DNA from: Notospermus geniculatus
Lineage: Eukaryota > Nemertea > Pilidiophora > Heteronemertea > Lineidae
Length of the DNA: 64,000 nt
Direction of reading: 5' to 3'
Assembly (NCBI GenBank): GCA_002633025.1
Contig: NMRB01002069.1
Location: forward strand, 58,298-122,297
This document shows positions 32,517 through 42,217 of this stretch, piece by piece. The notes under the pieces were generated by a model. It was not told where the DNA came from, did no database searches, and saw only the letters and a program-made list of their open reading frames with translations. The position numbers and the translations under genes are program-made. Position 1 is the first letter of the stretch. Each line of letters begins with the position of its first letter.

Positions 32517-33625
32517 TATGATTTCTAATCCTCCCTTATGAAATGTTCCTCTCGCCCGATATTTGTAACGACTTCGCTCAATATCTACCAAAGCATCTAT
32601 TAGATCGGTGAAATTAAAGGAAAAGAAAATGAACACCCTTTCCTGTTTTTTCACTTTATTCTATGCTATGTGTGTACAGTCAGTAAAACCATCAATAAAA
32701 CAATGAGGCTGTTACATGACATAAGACGACCATGGGCTACATGTAACTTTCTGCGATAAAATCTATAACGTTCGTCGTTTTGAAACTAATATTGTCATCT
32801 GTGAAGTCTTTCTCTGCCAAGGATAATATTTTCCGAAAATCAGCTGTGTCATACATGCCGTAGCAAGGCCTCCCTCTCCTAGTTATCAAAAAGAGGCCAC
32901 GTTTAAGTGATGGCACTAACAACAGCCAAGCAATACCTCTAATTCTTTCGTAAAGTTAATACAGCTAACATGACAGTATCGCGATGTGCACACTCCCTTA
33001 CATGCCTTACTTCAATATAGCCATTACCATGCTGACAACGTGTCATTCTGTAGCCCATTTTGAAGGCAAGCCCCTGGCAATTTTGATCATTTTAGAGTCA
33101 GGATTTCGACAATTTGATATTCCACCCTTGATTTCACAACATTAGCAACTCGCATGTCTCGAAATAAAAGTCGAACGACATCCTCTCGGTTTCTACCATT
33201 AGTCGACCAAACCTTCTATTTCCCAACCTTTCAAAGGGAATACCATTAAGTCGAAAGAGCGAATGAATAATGATGGTAATTCCGAAAAGTGCCCCAACCT
33301 CTTTGCCGCAGTGAGCTTAATTTGCTCATACGTGTCACCTCAACTTGTTGGCGATTATCACATGCTTGGCTGTTCATTAAAGCGATCGTGAGAATATAAT
33401 TAAGATATTTCGTAGCTATTCACTCACTGGAAGTGGGGTGACTTTAATTAAACCACAATCGATGGCGGAATTGAACGCGTCAGATGCAGGTCGTGAAATG
33501 TTGATGGCTGAATCGGCATCAGTGGCAGTCAGGTTTACTTTGGCACGACAACGACAACGACAATCTCATTTGCTTGTAAACTGGTTCGACATGTTCGACA
33601 GGCAGTTCGACACTGACACGAAAGT
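32517..33625. other. Apparently unique, no recognisable feature
   Basis: No gene or element recognised; a short CGACAACGA repeat near 33548-33562 is all that stands out. Confidence 0.4.
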
Positions 33626-34017
33626 CTAGCGTCCAATGGAAATACCTAGTATGTCACATTTTGTTGTTTTCGAGAAAAATGGGTTTATGTGGAATGACAA
33701 CTTGGAAGAGTTTTGTTGTGGAAAACACTCCTAATTAAAAATATGTCATACAACAGGATTAAATGCAATTTGCTATGTTTTACCTCTGATTTCATGCTGA
33801 ATTTGCAAAGGTAAAAACATAGTACATGTAAGTCACAATTCTGATGACTTAGACGTAAAAACCGAGTAAGTGCACCACTGTCTTTCCGAGACTTTGGCGA
33901 ACATGTTGCAAACAAAAACTGTTTATTATGATGAAACAATACCTAGTAAGTACGAATTTGGCCTTAACTCATTTTTTCCAAAAATGTGACTCACTAGGTA
34001 TTACCATTGGACGCTAG
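33626..34017. mobile_element. Inverted-repeat element R2, CTAGCGTCCAATGG ends
   Basis: 392 bp from CTAGCGTCCAATGGAAATAC to its imperfect complement, flanked by AAGT at 33622-33625 and 34018-34021. Only the terminal ~27 bp are inverted; the interior is single-copy within the element. A truncated copy is at 35557-35733 and a heavily interrupted copy at 59446-60724. Confidence 0.82.
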
Positions 34018-34612
34018 AAGTGCGGTTGAAACAGTCAGTGGACTCAACATAGAAGTGATTCGAACGCCGACGCCGACGTTACCGCCGACGCCATATGCTA
34101 GTGGAATCGAGCTCTATCTCGCGTCAATCGACGCTCAGCGTCAGAAGTATGACGAATCAAGCCAATCAGAGCAGGAAAATCACCGAAATCCAGTACGTTT
34201 CATATTTTATCCATTCGGTTTCAGAATTTGTCGGTCCTGTGCCTGAGAAGTTGCGAACATTCCCTGTTATCATTATGGGATAAAGCAAACTTGAGATTCG
34301 ATACGACATCCACACGTTTGCTGATTGTTTGAAGGCGCCAACATCCCTGTCGCAATTCACACCTGTGGCGTTGTATCAACATCTGCGATTATCTTCTCAT
34401 AAAATATTCAGAAAGTTATTAAGGTCTGTCGTGCCGATACATGCAGAAATGACATTACGTTGGCCAGAAGTATGGCCTGTTATACCCTGCTGGGGCGAAA
34501 ATAAACGAATAGCAAGCTTTAGCTTTGCACGTGGAACGAAACCGTTGATATTCAGAAACTTCTTGCGCGCGTGTTGCCAAAAGATGGCAGCAAAGTTCTA
34601 GCAGACCAATGG

Positions 34613-34803
34613 GGTCATGCGAGTTTAAATGCATTGGCCAAATTTTATTTCAGGATTGTGAAGACTCTGTAAACCGGCTGTGCTGTCATCTGACTGTTAA
34701 ATATTTTCATGCATCCCCTGTATACCAAATTGTTGGTGAAAACAGAGAGAAAATAAATTACTATTATTATTATTATTACATGGATTATTATTATAATACA
34801 TAG
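34613..34803 (+). mobile_element. Possible retroposon fragment with ATT-rich tail (B1)
   Basis: This ~190 bp interrupts R6 homology: A1 has GGACCAATGT directly joined to the sequence that here lies beyond 34803. It ends in a TAT/ATT-rich run, like the tails of some SINEs and LINE 3' ends. The B2 copy lies at about 36329-36525. No A or B box was recognised, so the class is uncertain. Confidence 0.5.
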
Positions 34804-35521
34804 GGAACTGCACGTGATTGGTGCTCGATCAAGAATGAATTGGTCCGCTACATGCATTGATTTGGGCCGTAGTGACACCTATTGGTCAACTCACTGACAG
34901 CTCATATTACCACTGGCAATCATTGGCCAGACGAAGTTGACATACATTTGATGGCATTCTCAGCTTTCGACACGAATCCATGTACTCCTCCTAAAACAAA
35001 CCAGAGTCCTGTCTGACCCAGCCAGACTACATGCTCTCGCAGTTCGTGTACGCCCCCGCCGGTATTTCTAAGGCACAACCACTGCAACAATTGGAAGCCA
35101 TTCAACAGAGGCGAAAACGGCAGCACAGCATCATCCACGTCATCATCCAATTAACGATCAGCTTACAAATAAGCTTTGAAGGACGCATAATGCACAAATG
35201 GAATTATTATGCATGTTGTCCGCTGTTCTACCAAAGAAAAATATGTTATTCTTTTTCCAACAACAAGTAGCCTACCACCTTGCGTTCATCCTTTGCATAG
35301 CGCCGACCCGTTCGAGCGTTTACTGGCGAAAACACAGCAAAACTGCCATTTTGGTCGTCAGATGATGCAACGTCACAGCATCAACAAAGCGTTCAGGGCT
35401 GGGTTGCACAAAACTCATGTTAGCGCTAACATCATGTTAAATGACGCACATGTAAAATGACAATAAGAAAATGGTGCCCGCCATGGAGGGGGACAGACCG
35501 AAATGTCACCCCGAGAAAACA

Positions 35522-35556
35522 TTGTTGACCGAGGCCGCTTCGGCCGAGGTCAACAA
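35522..35556. repeat. Short hairpin in the B1/B2 linker
   Basis: TTGTTGACC and GGTCAACAA close a stem whose interior (GGCCGCTTCGGCC) forms a second GC stem. It lies directly before the start of B2 homology and may mark the breakpoint. Confidence 0.7.
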
Positions 35557-37384
35557 TGATGACTTAGACGTAAAAACCGAGTAAGTGCACCACTGTCTTT
35601 CCGAGACTTTGGCGAACATGTTGCAAACAAAAACTGTTTATTATGATGAAACAATACCTAGTGAGTACGAATTTGGCCTTAACTCATTTTTTCCAAAAAT
35701 GTGACTTACTAGGTATTACCATTGGACGCTAGAAGTGCGGTTGAAACAGTCAGTGGACTCAACATAGAAGTGATTTGAACGCCGACGCTGACGTTACCGC
35801 CGACGCCATATGCTAGTGGAATCGAGCTCTATCTCGCGTCGGTCGACGCTCAGCGTCAGAAGTATGACGAATCAAGCCAATCAGAGCAGGAAAATCACGG
35901 GAATCCAGAACGTTTCCCGTTTTATCCATTCGGATTCAGAATTTGTCGGTCCTGTGCCTGAGAAGTTGCGAACATTCCCTGTTATCATTATGGGATAAAG
36001 CAAACTTGAGATTCGATACGACATCCACACGTTTGCTGATTGTTTGAAGGCGCCAACATCCCTGTCGCAATTCACACCTGTGGCGTTGTATCAACATCTG
36101 CGATTATCTTCTCATAAAATATTCAGCAAGTTATTAAGGTCTGTCGTGCCGATACATGCAGAAATGACATGACGTTGGCCAGAAGTATGGCCTGTTATAC
36201 CCTGCTGGGGTGAAAATAAACGAATAGCAAGCTTTAGCTTTGCACGTGGAACGAAACCGTTCATATTCAGAAACGTCTTGCCGCGCGTGTTGCCAAATGA
36301 TGGCAGCAAAGTTCTAGCAGACCAATGGGGTCATGCGAGTTTAAATGCATTGGCCAAATTTTATTTCAGGATTGTGAAGACTCTGTAAACCGGCTGTGCT
36401 GTCATCTGACTGTTAAATATTTTTATGCATCCCCTGTACACCAAATTGTTGGTGAAAACAGAGAGAAAATAAATTACTATTATTATTATTACATGGATTA
36501 TTATTATAATACACAGGGAACTGCACGTGATTGGTGTTCGATCAAGAATGAATTGGTCCGCTACATGCATTGAATTGGGCCGTAGTGACACCTATTGGTC
36601 AACTCACTAACAGCTCATATCACCACTGGCAATCATTGGCCAGACGAAGTTGACATACATTTGATGGCATTCTCAGCTTTCGACACGAATCCATGCACTC
36701 CTACTAAAACAAACCAGAGTCCTGTCTGACCCAGCCAGACTACATGCTCTCGCAGTTTGTGTACGCCCCCGCTGGTATTTCTAAGGCACAACCACTCTGC
36801 AACAATTGGAAGCCATTCAACAGAGGCGAAAACGGCAGTACAGTATCATCCATGACATCATCCAATTAACGATCAGCTTACAAATAAGCTTTGAAGGACG
36901 CATAATGCACAAATGGAATTATTATATGCATGTTGTCCGCTGTTCTACCAAAGAAAAATATGTTATTCTTTTTCCAACAACAAGTAGCCCACCACCTTGC
37001 GTTCATCCTTTGCATAGCGCCGACCCGTCCCGTTCGAGCGTTTACTGGCGAAAACACAGTAAAACGGCCATTTTGGCCGTCAAATGACGCAACATCACAG
37101 CATCAACAAAGCGTTCAGCACGCAGTTTTAACGTTGGCGGCAGTCATCGGCCTCTTCTACAGCAAGCGCTATCGCTTTGTTTTCAACACGGTTTTCATAC
37201 CAGACCAACTACTTATGCTCAGAAACTGTGAGAGGTAAAGTGATTTGTTGAGTTGTACGCTCACAGTGGTCTGTACGGGCCGCTAAACTTTTGAACCGAG
37301 AACAAGATGGCAACCTCCATGGCTGACGGCCAATATGGCGGCCGTGTGACGTCAGTGGGAAACCTCTATAACTGGGATACTTTG

Positions 37385-37850
37385 AAAAATACGCAATATT
37401 TCTGCCCAGTTAAGGCAAAAATTTCCAAAATTTTGTAAATCCACATTTTGATGTTAGCTTTATATAATGGCATCAAAAATTCCTACAAAACACGAAAATC
37501 CCACATTATCAAAATTTTGATAATCTCAAGTATCTCAGGAACCACTCACTAACATATTTTGATGAAACAAAGCCCAAAATCCTTAGAATGATCCACTCAA
37601 TCACATCTACAACAAAAATCAAAAAAATACATGTATTACATAATAAAAAGTTTGATTTTTAGTGTTTTTTTCTGATGAGCTATTACACTATTACGATATT
37701 TTCAAATTTCCAAAATTTTGATACAGAAATATGACCAACAAGATATATTTTCACGTGAAACAAACCGTGTTTAAATTGGCCGAGTAGTATTTGAAATATT
37801 CAAAGTATCAGGTGTAGATAAACTAATGTCCATGACTGTACATGTAGTTT
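37385..37850 (-). repeat. Interspersed repeat R1, reverse copy
   Basis: Reverse-strand match to 8828-9270, more diverged than the A1/A2 copies are from each other. It shares CAAAGCCCAAAATCCTTAGA and ACATGTACAGTCATG-type words. This independent copy defines R1 as a dispersed family. Confidence 0.75.
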
Positions 37851-38157
37851 ACTTGACTTCATAACACCTGAAACACGGATTACACCTTGATAACCTCGGT
37901 GTATGTTTACCTCACCCATCCATCATGTCCACGCCACCATCCTTTATCACGAAAAAAAAAAGAAATAAAACGTTATCATTGTAGAATGCCACAAGCATGA
38001 CCAGTCAGCTTCATTATAGATATATCTATGACACACGCACATGACTCACAGAATAGGAAATGGTTATTAAAACTCGATTGACGAGTTATCAATCAACCTT
38101 GTCAACTTTTAGCACTTAGTTCTGCAGGTTAATTAGTTGGGCATCTGTATATGATTA
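37851..38157. other. No recognisable feature
   Basis: AT-rich spacer of about 300 bp; nothing seen. Confidence 0.45.
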
Positions 38158-38488
38158 GGGCAAACAAAAAAATTAGTTTATCGTCCGAGTGGTTCTTGAA
38201 AATAGGCAAGGGGGCACTTTTTATTTTTATTTTTTGTTTTACTTTGGTACGAAGAAATTACAAAATCAGCTCCTCCTGAGCATGTTATGTCACCACCCCG
38301 ACCATCTAAGACTGGATTTTGTCACAAAAGCGCTGAAAATGCATGAAGAGCACGCTTTTGAAACTGTTGTGTACAGATCTACCGCTTGGCGGCGCTGTGA
38401 TACGCGGCGCGGCGCTAAATTCAAACTGATAAAAAAGAAATATTGGCGCGGGTGGGGGACGATAAACTAAAGTTTTTTTTGCTTGTCC
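38158..38488. mobile_element. TTA-flanked inverted-repeat element
   Basis: 331 bp, left end GGGCAAACAAAAAAATTAG and right end TTTTTTTTGCTTGTCC, with TTTATCGTCC and GGACGATAAA just inside. TTA lies at 38155-38157 and 38489-38491. A three-base TTA duplication would fit PIF/Harbinger elements, though TA alone cannot be excluded. Non-coding. Confidence 0.75.
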
Positions 38489-38515
38489 TTAGAGACTTTT
38501 CAAGTCACAATTTTA

Positions 38516-38914
38516 GGTCATTCGTTTACTTCCACGAGCTAGCTCGGAACAGACGCTACACCCATGCGCATTGGAGGCCAGTAAAAGAACGCTGTCGTGT
38601 CAGACACGACTAAAGTGTCATGGCGGATGCGCTCTGATTGGCTGAATATCCGCCATGATACTTTACTCGTGTCTAACACGACAGCGTTCGATTACTTTTT
38701 GCACGCCGATGTACTGATGTATGCTAGGGCTGTGTGCATCTCATGATCGGAAGTGACATCATGTCTTGCATCCTGGGAAGGTTGCACGAGAAGCCCACCT
38801 CGGCGGGTAGGGCTAGTCGCGCCTGGTCCGAGGAAGCCCCGATGACGCAGTTCCGGTGTAAACGAACGGTGTAGCGTCTGTTCCGAGCTAGCTCGTGGAA
38901 GTAAACGAATGGCC
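38516..38914. mobile_element. TA-flanked element with nested palindrome
   Basis: 399 bp starting GGTCATTCGTTTACTTCCAC and ending in its complement, TA at 38514-38515 and 38915-38916. The ~45-bp arms include CGAGCTAGCTCG, itself palindromic. A second palindrome is nested at 38587-38689. Confidence 0.85.
38587..38689. mobile_element. Nested short palindrome
   Basis: About 103 bp starting GAACGCTGTCGTGTCAGACA, with the matching right arm ending GACAGCGTTC. ATGGCGGAT and ATCCGCCAT pair near the centre around CTCTGATTGGCTGA. Its arms have nothing to do with the host element, so it is a separate insertion. Confidence 0.8.
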
Positions 38915-38916
38915 TA

Positions 38917-39311
38917 TTTACGTCCAAATAGATAACTGTTGCAACGAAAATGTAGACTGAGTTGAATGGGACACGTTACAAATTATCATTTTTTAGTTTC
39001 TTTTTATATCATTTTTGTGTGCGGATACATTTTCCACGCCCAGTTTTCCTAATTGGCTCTGGCCAAAATTGCCATCAGACAGGTTAATGTTCTGCCACTT
39101 TTTTAAATATTAATATTTTTTTTGTAACACGAGCACCACGCCCCAGAAATGCGGCGGCGACCGATCCATTGTAGACGGATGATAAATGAGTTATTTAGAT
39201 TTACTAGCATGGTACCCGTGGCGAGCACATTCACAGGATGCATGTGGCCAGAGGATGGCATTTTACTGGACGTCTTTGTGTGGGAGGAAATGAAGTCGTG
39301 ATATATTATCT
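38917..39311. other. Sequence ending in a T1-type terminus
   Basis: The last ~25 bp (AATGAAGTCGTGATATATTATCT) repeat the right terminus of the T1 family and end at TTAA 39312-39315. The second copy of the downstream block (45005) has TTAA without this terminus. A T1-related element therefore probably ends here; its left end was not found. Confidence 0.5.
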
Positions 39312-39553
39312 TTAAAGATGCACACAAATCAAATACTTTGGTATGGTAACATCAGGATCATTGTAGCGTTCGTTTTTACGGATGATCTTTGCGTGAGGAA
39401 TACGTAGAATGATGGAGAGTATACATCTGTCAGAGTGCACCGTGATACAGAAAAAAGTGACGTTTAATCGATGGAAACAATGACGTGCGGTGTACCGTTT
39501 CCTCCGTGTGATAGGCACCTTGTATAAATCATGCTTAGAGGGAATAGTTGCTA

Positions 39554-39986
39554 CTCTCCATTCCAGTTCCGAGTGGCGCGAGGTTTATTAACGATAGCTC
39601 CGCAACGGCTGGGCCGAATTTGACATACCATACATCAATCGATTTGTCTTTTTTGGCGCTACAGCCATCATCACTGTCATATTCCCGCAAAACGTGACAG
39701 AAAAAAGTTCCTTCACAAATCACAGTTTGTGTTTACGGCCGAAATGGCGGCCATTTTGAAATGACGCAATGCATCGCGCACGTGTAAACTGCACTGAACA
39801 CCATGGCGAAATGAAATGAGTTTTGAGAAAGGGATCCGTTATGTAGGCCTTACGCGAAAAATGAAGATAGCAAAAAGATACCGGCAAGAAAGACAAGTCG
39901 ATTGACGTATGTTTCGTCAAATTTGACCCAGCCGTTGCGGAGCTATCGTTGATAAACCTCGCGCCACTGGGAAGTGGAATGAACTG
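39554..39986. mobile_element. TA-flanked element with verified empty site
   Basis: 433 bp with arms of about 90 bp (GAGTGGCGCGAGGTTTATTA and its partner), inserted at TA: 39552-39553 and 39987-39988. The second block reads GTTGCTAGGTTG across the same point near 45245, with one TA, so the insertion and its TA duplication are directly seen. Termini are CTCTCCATTCC and GGAATGAACTG. Non-coding. Confidence 0.93.
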
Positions 39987-40067
39987 TAGGTTGATAATTA
40001 CGCTTTGATATGGACATTTGGATGAGTTGGAAAAAGTGAACATGGAATTCATGTCTCATACCTGTAC

Positions 40068-40282
40068 CACTAACAAAAGTGATTGATTACCACTTGATAT
40101 AAGCTTTCCAAGCCGATTTTCAAAAGCGGTATTTTACCACCAAAATCGGGCAGCTCCCTACATCCTAAACTCCCTACGCAGTTGTGTACCGCGCCCCCTT
40201 CGGTTTACCCGCGTTTGGTCAACAGATGGCGCTGAGAGAGTCGACCAATGAGAGCACCGAGCAACCGGTAACCAAGCTGGCA
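40068..40282. other. Spacer between duplicated segments
   Basis: No match in block 2 and no feature recognised. Confidence 0.4.
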
Positions 40283-40573
40283 TGTTTTCCTCAGGCATGT
40301 TAGTGGGTTTTCCTGCATTCGTCTTCCATATGAATACACAACTGCTTGTATTTTATAGTTACTTACCAGCCAACTCCAATGAATTGACACTGTCTCTGAT
40401 CATTTCCCTTGCAAGATGACGTTTTATGTCATGTGACCTGTGGCAGCACTACCCACAATGCATTGTGTCTCGGAAATGACGAAGTGAGCCAGATGTTATG
40501 TGCAACTGCACTGGTAGACCACAGAGTAGTCTCTACATCTGACGATTTAAGAGTACTGCTGTCGCCCTCTAAA

Positions 40574-40634
40574 TTCGGACGTTGATTTGTTGATTCTGAT
40601 TGGTCCAATCAGAATCAACCAATCAACGTCCGAA
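40574..40634. repeat. 61-bp palindrome rich in CCAAT
   Basis: TTCGGACGTTGATT... pairs with ...AATCAACGTCCGAA around GATTGGTCCAATC, with one mismatch. It contains three or more ATTGG/CCAAT pentamers on both strands, the NF-Y box word. The second copy at 47872-47932 carries a different single mismatch. It could be a regulatory cluster or simply a small palindromic insertion. Confidence 0.8.
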
Positions 40635-41389
40635 TGCGCCAGTTACATGTATCGTGGCAGGGAATCCAGCCAAAATGGCGGACCCCGACACCTGTTCCCA
40701 ACGTGCTGCACGGTAGAACTGGATGCCTGTTTACTGCACTGGAGGACAAAACGACTGGCTGCGCGAGACTTAGCTCGAAAAATAAGTTCTATTTTCAAAT
40801 AACTCGAGCACTACTCCTGTAAATAAAGTCTCCTAAACCTGGAGCACCTCACGGACAGCATTAGGGCAGATTTCCTAGTGGTAATTGGACCTGTGCCGTG
40901 TACGCCTCGCTTGCAACGCAGCATAAAATCAAAGGCAATGCTCCTGCTTGGGTACTGTTTACGATACAACCAAAACAGCAAATCCATCCGAATAATTTTT
41001 TCCAACAACTGCTGATGCTATGAAGTGCACTCTCCGCCACCAATATGAACGTGTAATTTATGCTTTATGTCCACAGAAGTAGACTAGTGCTTTACCTGTT
41101 CTTTGATAGCGGAGCTATTAGGCAATGTCGATAAACAAAACGTCCCTAGGAGATCCTGTCAGCTCGGATTACTAACCTTGGTCTATTGCTGTGATAGCGT
41201 CTGGCAGGAGCGTCGTGACATTTACTCAAAGGCGGCTGTGTACGCTTATTCTCGATGCTTGTCTTTAGGTGGTGTACCTTCAGTGGATGTAAAGGCGTAC
41301 GGTCTCATCCCATGGGAGGTTTATGGCGCGAGTCGGCTGCATGGGTACTGAACTATCAAAAACTACGGGGCAGTCATTTGTGTCAAATA

Positions 41390-41642
41390 TAGACTGGTCC
41401 CGTGTCGTAGTTCTCGCTTCACTACTACGACAGACATTTTGAACGCCAACTCGGCATGTGATTGGTCAGCCAAACGTCATCAACGGTCGCGCCATGAGTC
41501 ATATCTATTTTTAGAGACTCCCCGCAACGTTGAAAGTCTTTATTGCTCATTTGCATACGTGTGTCAGAAAACAGGCAAACATGGCGGACGCGGCCTGTCG
41601 TAGTAGTGGAGGAACGGAGCGATACGACAGGGGACCAGTCTA
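41390..41642. mobile_element. MITE with 9-bp target duplication (family M4)
   Basis: 253 bp beginning TAGACTGGTCCCGTGTCGTA and ending with the complement, flanked by TGTCAAATA at 41381-41389 and 41643-41651. Inner arms TACTACGACAG and CTGTCGTAGTA pair as well. Nine-base duplication again suggests a Mutator-like transposase. An orphan terminus is at 22256-22272. Confidence 0.9.
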
Positions 41643-41651
41643 TGTCAAATA

Positions 41652-41940
41652 TTGTTGTATTGTGGCATATAAGGCATATGCTAATTTTATATGCAAATTT
41701 TACCTGATCACTGTATCCTGGTCAACGGACCACGTGGCTCACGTTGGGACAGGATACAGTGAGTCAGTCTACCTATGGGCATGGGTCGTGATGGTCATCC
41801 TTACCCTTATGATTGTGATGCTGTACGAGTTCGATCATAGACCTCAATAAATAACTCATCTACAACTTATATATATATCCTACATCAAGACTGGCTCGTT
41901 CTTCTTGTTGACTTCGAAACTGAACCTGGAAATATAACAA
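41652..41940. other. No recognisable feature
   Basis: A short inverted pair, TACCTGATCACTGTATCCTG near 41701 and CAGGATACAGTGAGTCA near 41750, suggests a small hairpin. Nothing else recognised. Confidence 0.45.
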
Positions 41941-42139
41941 TATGAAGACAGTCGTATGAAAATTTTGCAAATTTTCGGCCCTTCAGGCACAATCACTAAA
42001 AACATCTTCCAGAAGATGGGATATCCCATTGTGCCTGAAGAAGGCCCTTATCAGGGCCGAAAATTTTTAGAGATATCCCATTGTGCCTGAAGAAGGCCCT
42101 TATCAGGGCCGAAAATTTTTAGACGACTGTGTCTTCATA
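41941..42139. mobile_element. Palindromic element with two hammerhead-like cores
   Basis: Ends TATGAAGACAGTCGT and ACGACTGTGTCTTCATA. The right half has a 52-bp direct repeat. Each repeat carries CTGAAGA (42035-42041; 42087-42093), an AGGCCCT hairpin, and GAAA (42059-42062; 42111-42114). The left arm lacks the extra hairpin but has the complement of the core. A short stem III and UH-like site can be drawn after the second GAAA, but stem I would be about one base pair, so activity is unproven. Confidence 0.65.
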
Positions 42140-42217
42140 TTTGATATACCGTGTGTCGTGTGCCGTGTGCTGTTACAACCATTGGCAGTCATTTCTCTCA
42201 TTTGGTCACAGCGTAAA

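Larger units (their letters stand above)
33842..37118 (+). repeat. 1.7-kb tandem duplication B1/B2
   Basis: 33842-35396 (B1) and 35557-37118 (B2) match closely and end at the same word, AAAGCGTTCAG. B2 starts within the R2 element, so R2 was present before duplication. The copies differ by small indels (for example the length of the TAT repeat near 34760 and 36480). Both contain reversed R6 homology. The 160-bp linker holds a perfect hairpin. Confidence 0.92.

Noticed and set aside
41103-41351. Open frame conserved between D1 and D2 (49019-49402)
   Set aside because: Conservation follows from the recent duplication itself. No recognisable domain, and the two frames differ in their 3' ends.
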